Both the position numbers and the translations under genes were made by a program. Source: Deltaproteobacteria bacterium (GTDB lineage: Bacteria; Desulfobacterota; Desulfobacteria; Desulfobacterales; ETH-SRB1). Taken from it: a DNA stretch of 5,653 nt. Of the stretch, positions 1 through 5,452 are shown one piece after another (positions within the stretch are counted from its first letter, which is position 1; each line of letters begins with the position of its first letter). The stretch lies in contig QMMZ01000165.1 in assembly GCA_003647525.1 (NCBI GenBank), positions 1-5,653 of the forward strand, written 5' to 3'. The notes beneath the pieces are model-generated. The model ran no database searches and was not told where the DNA came from. It saw only the letters and a program-made list of their open reading frames with translations.

Positions 1-13
1 ATGAAAACTGACT

Positions 14-745
14 CTATTGTTTTGCCGGAGTATTTATATCCAGGCTGTGTTTTAATTCGTTCAGTTCTTTTTCAAGTTTTTTAATCTCTTCCTGGTTATA
101 AATTGTTTTTAATCTTTCATAATGATTTTTAATTTTCTTCTCGATTTCAGGGAAAATGTCTCTTTCAAATCTACGCTTTTGTTCTATTGTATAACCGGAA
201 ATAATTTTTGCCTGTTTCTCAAGAGCTTCCAGCAAACGATCAAAATCATCCGATTTTACAAAAACCTCCAGTTCATTCAGCAGTATTTTTGAATGCTCAA
301 TAACAGTATTCGCAACTGGACTCATTGAATCAGCCGCGACCACCATTTTATAAAAAACCAAGGTTACTCCATTTAAAGTTGTGCCTGATTTAATCTGAGG
401 ATTATCAATATCCTTTGAAAGAATATCCATCAGAATACGTGCCGGGCCATTGCTGAATAAAGGATAATCCACTACAAACATTACTCCTGATCTGACCAGC
501 CCTTTGAATTGAGAAAATATAATCAAATCAACGGCAGTTTTTCCATTTTCACATAAAGAAACATTTTTCACCCTTCCTACAGTCTGGTCACAATGGGCGT
601 AATCTACCTTTGCGCCGACCTGCAATTGTTTTGTTTCATCAAATAAAATACGCAGCTTTAAATCGGATCCTGAAAAATAATCGCAACCCAATAATAATGC
701 TGATGCTATAAAACCCATTAAAATTATTTTCAGTGGCTGTTTCAT
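14..745 (-). CDS. MCE/MlaD-domain lipoprotein with C-terminal coiled coil
   Basis: A 243-residue protein with a lipoprotein signal: basic start, hydrophobic core at about residues 7-19, then a lipobox LLLGC giving Cys21 as the lipidated residue. Asp follows at +2, which in enterobacteria retains lipoproteins in the inner membrane. Residues ~29-135 read as one MCE/MlaD-like domain (LRILFDE, then LQVGAKVDY, then TVGRVKNVSL). Residues ~150-236 are charged and heptad-like, so probably coiled coil. MCE proteins are substrate-binding parts of ABC-type lipid transporters such as MlaFEDB. No permease or ATPase is visible here, although the operon may continue past the left edge. The ATG at 745-743 is preceded by AGAGG with 7-nt spacing. 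The gene follows the 74-codon gene by 10 nt, with the SD overlapping that gene's stop, so the two are probably co-translated. It ends with TAG. Family call is good; substrate unknown. Confidence 0.8.
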   Translation of the reverse strand: MKQPLKIILMGFIASALLLGCDYFSGSDLKLRILFDETKQLQVGAKVDYAHCDQTVGRVKNVSLCENGKTAVDLIIFSQFKGLVRSGVMFVVDYPLFSNGPARILMDILSKDIDNPQIKSGTTLNGVTLVFYKMVVAADSMSPVANTVIEHSKILLNELEVFVKSDDFDRLLEALEKQAKIISGYTIEQKRRFERDIFPEIEKKIKNHYERLKTIYNQEEIKKLEKELNELKHSLDINTPAKQ

Positions 746-755
746 CTGTTATCCT

Positions 756-980
756 CTAAGCTTTAACCTCTTCATTTAAAATATTTTGGAAACTGGACAT
801 CAAATTAGCAATTATATCATAGTATCTTCTGGCACCTTCTCCTATACGCCGTTCTTCCAGCTCCTTTAAATATGGTATGTTGATTCTTTTCAGTTTGGTA
901 TACTGCTCTTCGATTAACACATTATACATACTGCTTTGTTTGTTGATCTCCACTTCCAGTTCATAAAATTCTTTAGACAA
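756..980 (-). CDS. Small charged alpha-helical protein of unknown function, possibly 5'-truncated
   Basis: I do not recognise this protein. It has 74 residues from a TTG start, is rich in Glu, Lys, Ile and Tyr, and has no signal peptide, membrane segment or Cys. It looks helical or coiled-coil (YLKELEERRIGEGARRYYDI). The TTG has only a weak purine-rich stretch upstream (AAAGAG, 8-nt spacing). The next in-frame ATG (929-927) has no ribosome site. The frame stays open upstream through 981-1028 into the insertion sequence, reading FLIKSKDNIRKERAIF before the assigned start. That looks coding, so the present start may be secondary to the IS cutting off an older 5' end. It stops with TAG 10 nt before the MCE lipoprotein gene, which suggests an operon. 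It could be an accessory protein of that transporter, but nothing in the sequence proves it. Confidence 0.55.
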   Translation of the reverse strand: MSKEFYELEVEINKQSSMYNVLIEEQYTKLKRINIPYLKELEERRIGEGARRYYDIIANLMSSFQNILNEEVKA

Positions 981-1028
981 GAAAATTGCTCTTTCTTTTC
1001 TAATATTATCTTTGCTCTTTATAAGAAA

Positions 1029-1046
1029 CCTGAATCCGTGGCACGA
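1029..1046 (+). repeat. Left terminal inverted repeat of the IS
   Basis: CCTGAATCCGTGGCACGA is the exact reverse complement of 2816-2833. The match ends after 18 bp on both sides (next inward bases T versus A, outward no match), so it defines the element's end. Confidence 0.93.
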
Positions 1047-1053
1047 TAATTGC

Positions 1054-1074
1054 TTTTCCCTTCATGTGGGAAAA
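1054..1074. other. 7-bp hairpin in the IS left non-coding end
   Basis: TTTTCCC and GGGAAAA form a 7-bp stem around a 7-nt loop, about 8 bp inside the left terminal repeat. No U-run follows in either direction. It could be a transposase contact site or a block to read-through into the element. Function unproven. Confidence 0.35.
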
Positions 1075-1177
1075 ATGCAACACCTGATTCTGCTTTCTAT
1101 GTGCAAAAACAAAAGAAATCTTCACTTTTTTTACGGTTAGTTTCATTTATGCTGATTTTGGATACACTCCACCTGTC

Positions 1178-1225
1178 GGTGTCGTACACCATTTAAGAAA
1201 GTATAGCTATATCAAATAGTTATAC
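1178..1225 (-). terminator. Hairpin pair at the 3' end of the transposase gene
   Basis: Two stems lie at the transposase end. GGTGT/ACACC (1178-1182 with 1186-1190) has a 3-nt loop. A 10-bp stem, GTATAGCTAT (1201-1210) with ATAGTTATAC (1216-1225), has one G-T wobble and a 5-nt loop and overlaps the stop codon at 1220-1222. There is no clear U-tract, so a canonical intrinsic terminator is doubtful. A 3'-end-stabilising or read-through-limiting structure is equally possible. Confidence 0.35.
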
Positions 1226-2605
1226 TTTAACAGGAATCGCCCTTGACGAGCCTTCCGTGATTGGCTTTTTAAACCTTTGATAAATTGATTTCCATGCCTT
1301 TGCCCATGCACAGTATTTACCAAAAGACAGAAACCATTGTTTTCCCCGTGTAGTTAAATGGCTTGCTACGTAAATCAGATCCTGCATTACTGTACGAATT
1401 CGCCCCCGGCCTGCCTTTCCTCGATAAGATGGGTTGTCTTCCTTATTCCCATTGTCTCGCAGGCTCTCCTGACCGCATAGCCGCAAAATGTTATACGACA
1501 ACATCCCCAGAAGTAAAACCAAAGCATTGGTCTTGAATTTTCCGCTCGGCAATCTTTCTAAATCCATATCGGACTTGAGTTCTGAATGAAACTGTTCGCT
1601 TTCTCCATGCTCATGATATAACCAGATGATTTCATTTGGGATTGCTTCAAGACTGGTCCAGTAGTTATCTACTTCAATCTCCGGTACTATATGAAACTGC
1701 CCCTTCTTATCTATGCTTCGCTCTGTTACTTCAAAAACAATTCGCAAAAGTTTCTCAAAACCAGCTACATTTCGATATATTTCGCCTTTCCATACGGTCT
1801 TGCCATCACGAGGATTACTCTTTTGGCCAACTTCTTTTGCTATCTGTAACCAATCTGCCTTGCTTTCTATGCGTATATTCCGCTTAATGATCCACTCAAC
1901 ACCCTCATCTACGCATACTCTAATATTGTCAAGAGAGTCATTGCCCGAGTCAAGACGAACCAATATAACCTCGTCTGTTATTGACTTCGAATACTTGATT
2001 GATTCGGAAAGAAATTCAACGGTACCATTTTGACGATGCTGTTTTCCTTCACGCATCTCTAAATTAACCAGATAACCGTCTCTGCCAAGATATGCAAAAA
2101 TGGGAGCATAACCGTCATGTCCTTTATAAGTTCTTGATACTCCTTCTTTATTAGTCTTTGAATTGTCAAAAGGACTTACATCAATGTCAAGCGGAATCAT
2201 TACCCCTTCCGATGTTGAAACCCCTTTGATATCTGGAGCAGTATTCCGAATTAACCTGGCAGATTCTTCCTTTATGATGCCATCAAAAGCGTCTTCTACA
2301 ACATCTAATCTCTGACGCAATGCACTACTTGAAGGACATCTGTTTATCCCCAAACTCTGAGCAAAAAAAGGTGTCTCACGAAAAGGCTCAATAGCATTAT
2401 AGTCCGGCTTCCCAATGCATTGTAAGCCTATCATCGAAAAAACCATATCTGAATGGCTAATAACAGGTTCCTTACAGTTAATCAATTCAACACTGGAAAG
2501 TCGGTCATTCAGATCAGTTCTTTCTAAAAGAGCTCCTGCCAATGCTAACCCCGAATGACTCGAAAGATTTTCCGATCTTTCGTTAAACCTGAAATTTACT
2601 GTCAT
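1220..2605 (-). CDS. IS1380-family DDE transposase
   Basis: Catalyses cut-and-paste movement of the surrounding element with an RNase H-like DDE fold. The frame opens at 2617, giving 465 residues. I prefer the ATG at 2605-2603 (461 residues, MTVNFRF) because GGAGG lies 5 nt upstream, whereas the ATG at 2617 has only AGGA almost touching it. Counting from the 2617 ATG, the acidic motifs are LDIDVSPFDNS (143-153), VRLDSGND (220-227) and HEHGESEQFHSELKSD (335-350). The last is the IS1380 hallmark around the catalytic Glu. A typical N-terminal block (LNDRLSSVE, SHSDMVFSMIGLQCIGKPDY) precedes them and a basic C-terminus follows. The length is normal, with no frameshift or stop, so the protein should be functional. 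It reads away from the cas7-11 remnant. Confidence 0.93.
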   Translation of the reverse strand: MTVNFRFNERSENLSSHSGLALAGALLERTDLNDRLSSVELINCKEPVISHSDMVFSMIGLQCIGKPDYNAIEPFRETPFFAQSLGINRCPSSSALRQRLDVVEDAFDGIIKEESARLIRNTAPDIKGVSTSEGVMIPLDIDVSPFDNSKTNKEGVSRTYKGHDGYAPIFAYLGRDGYLVNLEMREGKQHRQNGTVEFLSESIKYSKSITDEVILVRLDSGNDSLDNIRVCVDEGVEWIIKRNIRIESKADWLQIAKEVGQKSNPRDGKTVWKGEIYRNVAGFEKLLRIVFEVTERSIDKKGQFHIVPEIEVDNYWTSLEAIPNEIIWLYHEHGESEQFHSELKSDMDLERLPSGKFKTNALVLLLGMLSYNILRLCGQESLRDNGNKEDNPSYRGKAGRGRIRTVMQDLIYVASHLTTRGKQWFLSFGKYCAWAKAWKSIYQRFKKPITEGSSRAIPVKV

Positions 2606-2610
2606 GCTAT

Positions 2611-2615
2611 CCTCC
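2611..2615 (-). promoter_or_regulatory. Ribosome binding site deciding the transposase start
   Basis: On the minus strand GGAGG is followed by 5 nt (ATAGC) and then the ATG at 2605. It lies inside the first codons of the longer reading from 2617, so the shorter start is favoured. Confidence 0.7.
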
Positions 2616-2636
2616 ATTTCCTATTTTGTTATTAGA

Positions 2637-2664
2637 ATTATAGAGGATACCATGCTTCCATCAA
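2637..2664 (-). promoter_or_regulatory. Probable sigma-70 promoter of the transposase
   Basis: Minus strand: TTGATG (2664-2659) as -35, a 16-bp spacer, and a perfect TATAAT (2642-2637) as -10. The predicted start near 2630 gives a leader of about 25 nt before the preferred ATG at 2605, enough for the GGAGG site. Confidence 0.6.
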
Positions 2665-2785
2665 AAAATCTAGAATTTTATCACAATAATCGTATCTTTT
2701 ATGGTATTAAATCCGAAGACTAAAGAAAATATAAACTAAGAAAGCAAATTTACTTTCATCGGATAGGTGAAACAATACTGACTGT

Positions 2786-2805
2786 ATTTACTTGTTATTA
2801 CTTGT
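2786..2805. repeat. 10-bp tandem repeat near the IS right end
   Basis: ATTTACTTGT is followed directly by TATTACTTGT (8 of 10 positions identical, sharing TTACTTGT), starting 11 bp inside the right terminal repeat. The helical-turn spacing could suit a subterminal transposase site, but it may also be chance in AT-rich DNA. Confidence 0.35.
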
Positions 2806-2815
2806 AAATCAAAAT

Positions 2816-2833
2816 TCGTGCCACGGATTCAGG
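2816..2833 (-). repeat. Right terminal inverted repeat of the IS
   Basis: TCGTGCCACGGATTCAGG is the exact reverse complement of 1029-1046. It lies in the open frame of the cas7-11 remnant, which continues left to the stop at 2805-2807. The residues encoded by the repeat are therefore not native Cas7-11 sequence. Confidence 0.93.
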
Positions 2834-2855
2834 AGACAATAATAATGACATAAAA

Positions 2856-3857
2856 ATGGATCATGTGGCAATAGACCGGTTTACCGGCGGCGGTGTTGAT
2901 CAAATGAAGTTTGATGACTACCCTCTTCCAGGCAGCAGAGACAAAGCTCTAACCCTTAAAGGCACAGTCTGGATTAAAAAAGGTATTGATGAGGAAGGAA
3001 GAAAAGCACTTTGCTTATCTTTCGCGGATTTAAGAGATGGATTTTTAACTCTTGGAGGACTTGGCGCTATTGGATACGGGAATGTTGATCATCTTGAATT
3101 TATAGAAAAACCGGACTGGTTTAAACTTCCTGACAGAAATACTGCAAATATTGATTTTTCTGACAGGCGCATGCAGTCTCCTTTTTCAGAACCAAAACTA
3201 AAAAACAATGTGATCTATCATCCTCATACTTTCCTGAAACCGCCTGCAAGAAATGTTGCGCGCGAAAAAAATCCTGTCTCGCACATAAAAAACAAGGATA
3301 CTGACGGAAACCCTTTATGGTCAGGAAAAATCACATGCAGTCTTACTACACATGGACCTGTTTTCATCCCGGATACAAACAATGACGACTATTTTAATAT
3401 GAAAGAAAAATATCCTGATCATAAAAATTACGGTGAAGATAATATTAATAAAATAAATGAAAAAGACTTTAGCTCAATTGAGCAGCAGAAACTTAAAGCC
3501 GCGATGGACTGCAATAAAAAAATAGCTGAAGCAGCAGAGCATAATCGCAAATTTTTGAAAATTAATTTTAGCACTGAAGAAAGAGAGGAAGTTTTAAAAG
3601 GAAAAGCACCTGTCTTTTTTGTAAAGTATTCATCCCACGGTGAAAACGGATATGACAAGGATTGGATTGCTTTTTTAACATTAGAAAAAAATAAGAAAGG
3701 TAAAAAGAACAACAAGGCGGAAAAAGGTTACATAAAATTTACAGGACCAAGCATGGTTAATGTAGATTCTGATATAAAAAAATCAAACGCTGAACTATTT
3801 TCCTCTATTTGGGAACAAAAAGATTCAAAACCGACACACATGAGTATTCCGTGTTAA
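2856..3857 (+). CDS. cas7-11: Cas7-11 remnant, fragment 1: end of Cas7.3 and first part of Cas7.4
   Basis: This frame gives 333 residues from the ATG at 2856, but is open from 2808 and looks coding up to the IS edge (DNNNDIK before the Met). Residues 1-11 DHVAIDRFTGG and FDDYPLPGS (19-27) are RAMP/Cas7 signatures of Cas7.3. LGGLGAIGYG (66-75) is its Gly-rich loop. A linker follows, then Cas7.4 opens with GKITCSLTTHGPVFIPDTNNDD (157-178). After HKNY (189-192) the expected core helix (PGSELRG in DiCas7-11) is missing. Similarity resumes near residue 237 and at GYIKFTGPS (291-299). The last ~12 residues are out-of-frame read-through ending at TAA 3855-3857. AGGAG lies 20 nt before the ATG, too far to be a good ribosome site. 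Translation as a free protein is doubtful. Confidence 0.75.
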   Translation: MDHVAIDRFTGGGVDQMKFDDYPLPGSRDKALTLKGTVWIKKGIDEEGRKALCLSFADLRDGFLTLGGLGAIGYGNVDHLEFIEKPDWFKLPDRNTANIDFSDRRMQSPFSEPKLKNNVIYHPHTFLKPPARNVAREKNPVSHIKNKDTDGNPLWSGKITCSLTTHGPVFIPDTNNDDYFNMKEKYPDHKNYGEDNINKINEKDFSSIEQQKLKAAMDCNKKIAEAAEHNRKFLKINFSTEEREEVLKGKAPVFFVKYSSHGENGYDKDWIAFLTLEKNKKGKKNNKAEKGYIKFTGPSMVNVDSDIKKSNAELFSSIWEQKDSKPTHMSIPC

Positions 3858-4588
3858 AAAGATGCGAACATGTTTTTGTGAAAAAAACATCTGAAGAAAA
3901 TATTTACGCCCTTCCTGAAAACATCCGCAAACAATACAATGATCTGAAAAAAGATAACAGGGACAATACAAAAACAATCCCTGAAGTTTTTCGTGCATGG
4001 ACAGCACATGAAAAACTGACTGAAGGAGATCTTGTTTACTTTAAACATGACAATAACGAGAAAATTACAAGGATCACGCCTGTGCGTATATCCCGTGGAA
4101 TAGACGACAATCCCATGGGGAAAAAATTTCCGAACAACAATGCTTCATTACGCCCCTGCCATCACGAGTGCATTGAAAACTGCGATGAATGCCCGGAGCT
4201 TTGTAATAAAGTAAGTGACTATTTCTCACCGCATCCACTCGGACTTTGTCCTGCATGTCACCTGTTTGGCACAGCACATTATAAGGGCAGGGTTGGTTTC
4301 GGAACTGCATGGCTTAAAACCGATAATCCTGTATGGTATAAGACAGACAATGACAACCCTGCCAGGGGAGGGTCTCTGACACTTCCGCTTCTTGAGCGCC
4401 CCCGTCCCACATGGTCTATGCCTGATAAAAACGCAAAAATTCCCGGAAGAAAATTTTATATTCATCACCCCTGGTCCGTGGATAAAATAAAAGAAATTGT
4501 TATCAATGAAAACAAGAGAACAATTCAGCCTGTTGGAAAAGACAATGTATTTGAATTTGATGTCAGGTTTGACAACTTAAGAAAATAG
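3809..4588 (+). CDS. cas7-11: Cas7-11 remnant, fragment 2: Cas7.4 core with zinc motif
   Basis: This continues fragment 1 in the -1 frame. The nominal start is a TTG with no ribosome site, so it is not an independent gene; the frame is open from 3794. It spans 259 residues. Matches to DiCas7-11 Cas7.4 include DLVYFKH (74-80), PVRISRGIDD (91-100), LRPCH (114-118), GLCPACHLFGT (145-155), YKGRVGFG (158-165), LLERPRPTWSMP (194-205) and PGRKFYIHH (212-220). The Cys/His set at 117 and 147/150 fits the structural zinc site present in each Cas7 unit. Four further Cys (121, 125, 128, 132) form a cluster I do not recall in DiCas7-11. It ends at TAG 4586-4588 in ...FDNLRK-stop, where DiCas7-11 has Trp followed by ELGLL. 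The same frame then resumes immediately with ELGLL. Confidence 0.78.
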   Translation: MGTKRFKTDTHEYSVLKRCEHVFVKKTSEENIYALPENIRKQYNDLKKDNRDNTKTIPEVFRAWTAHEKLTEGDLVYFKHDNNEKITRITPVRISRGIDDNPMGKKFPNNNASLRPCHHECIENCDECPELCNKVSDYFSPHPLGLCPACHLFGTAHYKGRVGFGTAWLKTDNPVWYKTDNDNPARGGSLTLPLLERPRPTWSMPDKNAKIPGRKFYIHHPWSVDKIKEIVINENKRTIQPVGKDNVFEFDVRFDNLRK

Positions 4589-5302
4589 GAGCTTGGTCTG
4601 CTTATTTACGCTCTTGAACTGGAGGACAACCTTGCGCACAAACTTGGCATGGGAAAAGCTTTGGGGCTGGGGAGTGTGCAGATAAAAACAGAAAGTATGT
4701 TATTAAAAGATGATTTGAAAAATGCAGTCGATATTGATAAACATAACAAAGAAGAAATTATAAAGGAAGGATTTACGCATCTTCGCAACAATTTATTATC
4801 AGGCGACTGTACCGATGTTTTACAAAATGAATATATAACACAGCTTCGCGTGCTACTGTGGCTTCCTGAAAAAAACAATGATATTCAGGTACACTATCCA
4901 ACTCTTGTGGAGGAAAATGATGTTCCAGGCTATATTAATCTACAAGATAATTTAGAAAAGAATGATCGTTTAAAATTTCTTCGCACTCCCTGGGATAAAT
5001 GGCACGATTATTCGAAAACTCAGGCTGGGAGCATAGAAAAATCCGTTCCCAAAAAATCAGATATCAAAACTCAACCTGCAGTACCGGATAAACCCAAACA
5101 CACAGGCACTGTTAAATGGTTTAACGATGAAAAAGGTTATGGCTTTATTGAACGGGAAAATGGACCGGATGTATTTGTTCATCATTCAGGCATTACAGCA
5201 TCTGGTTTTAGGACTTTAGATGAAAACGACAAGGTCAAATTTGATATTGTGCAGGGTGAAAAAGGCCCTGCTGCGATAAATGTAGAAAAATTTACATGGT
5301 AA
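4589..5302 (+). CDS. cas7-11: Cas7-11 remnant, fragment 3: Cas7.4 end, C-terminal extension, linker and cold-shock domain
   Basis: In the same frame as fragment 2, directly after the TAG. The first ATG is at 4649 (217 residues from there) and has no ribosome site, so I annotate from the codon after the amber. Residues encoded at 4589-4700 ([20 protein letters not shown], then [15 protein letters not shown]) are the closing Gly-rich RAMP loop of Cas7.4. Counting from Met 4649, LLWLPE (69-74), HYPTL (82-86) and RTPWDKW (112-118) match the DiCas7-11 C-terminal extension, which ends at that TPW..W point. Here a Lys/Pro/Ser/Thr linker (~119-150) and a complete cold-shock domain (~152-215) follow without a stop or internal Met, ending at TAA 5300-5302. 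This is a true in-frame fusion in the sequence as given. Confidence 0.8.
   Translation, partial: ELGLLIYALELEDNLAHKLGMGKALGLGSVQIKTESMLLKDDLKNAVDIDKHNKEEIIKEGFTHLRNNLLSGDCTDVLQNEYITQLRVLLWLPEKNNDIQVHYPTLVEENDVPGYINLQDNLEKNDRLKFLRTPWDKWHDYSKTQAGSIEKSVPKKSDIKTQPAVPDKPKHTGTVKWFNDEKGYGFIERENGPDVFVHHSGITASGFRTLDENDKVKFDIVQGEKGPAAINVEKFTW
5102..5293 (+). other. Cold-shock (CSD/CspA-like) domain region of the Cas7-11 remnant
   Basis: The ~64-residue segment begins [16 protein letters not shown] and contains RNP1-like KGYGFI (5132-5149) and RNP2-like VFVHH (5171-5185), followed by SGFRTL and KVKFDI strands. All five strands of a CspA-type OB fold can be accounted for, with the aromatic nucleic-acid-binding residues present (Trp, Phe, Tyr, Phe, Phe, His). 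CSDs bind single-stranded RNA or DNA. It has no start codon of its own, so it is a domain, not a separate csp gene. Confidence 0.92.
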
Positions 5303-5309
5303 ATTCCAT

Positions 5310-5358
5310 TGGTTAAGCCGGTATTGAGCTTTCAGTACAATACAACCAACACTAACCA
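5310..5358. other. Possible nested stem-loop after the cas7-11 remnant
   Basis: Outer TGGTTA (5310-5315) pairs with TAACCA (5353-5358), and inner GTATTG (5321-5326) pairs with CAATAC (5338-5343). No U-run follows, so it is not a standard terminator. The rest of 5303-5452 shows no tRNA, CRISPR repeat or convincing promoter. A promoter for the next gene should lie here, but I cannot place it. Confidence 0.25.
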
Positions 5359-5437
5359 CGGAAATTACCAGAGAGCCAAGGAATGACCATAATACACGAG
5401 TGACGTAGATGGGACTTACGAAATATAGAAAATATCC

Positions 5438-5446
5438 AGGGGAGGT
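5438..5446 (+). promoter_or_regulatory. Strong ribosome binding site of the antitoxin-like gene
   Basis: AGGGGAGGT lies 6 nt before the ATG at 5453-5455, the strongest SD on the plus strand of this window. It fixes the start of the last gene. Confidence 0.75.
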
Positions 5447-5452
5447 GCTTTA

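Larger units (their letters stand above)
1029..2833 (-). mobile_element. Complete IS1380-family insertion sequence
   Basis: The element is 1805 bp, bounded by perfect 18-bp terminal inverted repeats, with a single DDE transposase gene on the minus strand. The length, the CC-starting ends and the transposase motifs fit the IS1380 family, which usually makes 4-5-bp target duplications. Here the flanks are AGAAA on the left and AGACA on the right, so no perfect duplication is present. Non-coding ends are 1047-1219 (three small hairpins) and 2618-2815 (promoter, 10-bp tandem repeat). The transposase frame is intact, so the element could be active. It abuts a headless cas7-11 fragment on the right and a possibly 5'-truncated small gene on the left. 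This suggests it took part in a deletion or recombination. Confidence 0.9.
2834..5302 (+). pseudogene. cas7-11: 5'-truncated, frameshifted, amber-interrupted type III-E cas7-11 (gRAMP) with C-terminal cold-shock domain
   Basis: The three consecutive plus-strand reading frames are one decayed gene. Read in order they follow the 3' half of DiCas7-11 as I recall it: the DHVAIDRFTGG motif and Gly-rich loop of Cas7.3, then Cas7.4, then the C-terminal extension ending in TPW..W. They then add a linker and a cold-shock domain absent from DiCas7-11. Lesions are loss of everything upstream of mid-Cas7.3 at the IS edge, an apparent internal loss in Cas7.4 near 3432, a shift to the -1 frame at 3817-3821, and TAG at 4586-4588. 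Cas7-11 is normally a ~1600-residue single-protein effector that processes pre-crRNA and cuts target RNA with Asp residues in Cas7.2 and Cas7.3. Those regions are absent here, so nuclease function is not expected. The homology was recognised from memory, not by a search. Confidence 0.85.

Noticed and set aside
1636..2033. Plus-strand open frames opposite the transposase
   Set aside because: They are antisense to a well-conserved transposase and show no recognisable domain or ribosome site.
2647..2707. 7-bp inverted repeat ATACCAT (2647-2653) / ATGGTAT (2701-2707) around the transposase promoter
   Set aside because: Short, with a 47-bp spacer in AT-rich DNA. It is likely chance.
1024..2838. 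AGAAA/AGACA as a 5-bp target duplication
   Set aside because: One mismatch in five AT-rich bases is weak, and the joined flanks do not restore a cas7-11 frame. I report it only as an imperfect match.
2831..2858. Mini-ORF ATG-ACA-TAA with AGGAG upstream, coupled to the ATG at 2856
   Set aside because: It arises at the IS junction and is too short to support. The upstream Cas7-like coding context argues against a designed start.
3810..3825. Programmed -1 ribosomal frameshift
   Set aside because: The zero-frame codons are CAA AAA GAT, not a canonical X XXY YYZ site, and I see no strong downstream stem. Other lesions in the gene make decay or a sequencing error simpler.
4586..4588. Pyrrolysine or other TAG recoding
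   Set aside because: Both minus-strand genes at the left end in ordinary TAG stops, the position aligns to Trp, and the gene is otherwise broken. No evidence for a suppressor is in the window.
3428..4878. Several minus-strand open frames of 60-95 codons under the cas7-11 remnant
   Set aside because: They are antisense to sequence with clear Cas7-11 motifs, have low-complexity Ser/Phe/Leu-rich products and no ribosome sites.
5090..5302. An independent csp gene
   Set aside because: There is no start codon or ribosome site at the domain boundary, and the frame is continuous with the Cas7-11 C-terminal extension.
5303..5452. CRISPR array or guide RNA remnant
   Set aside because: No repeated 25-40-bp units occur here or anywhere else in the window.
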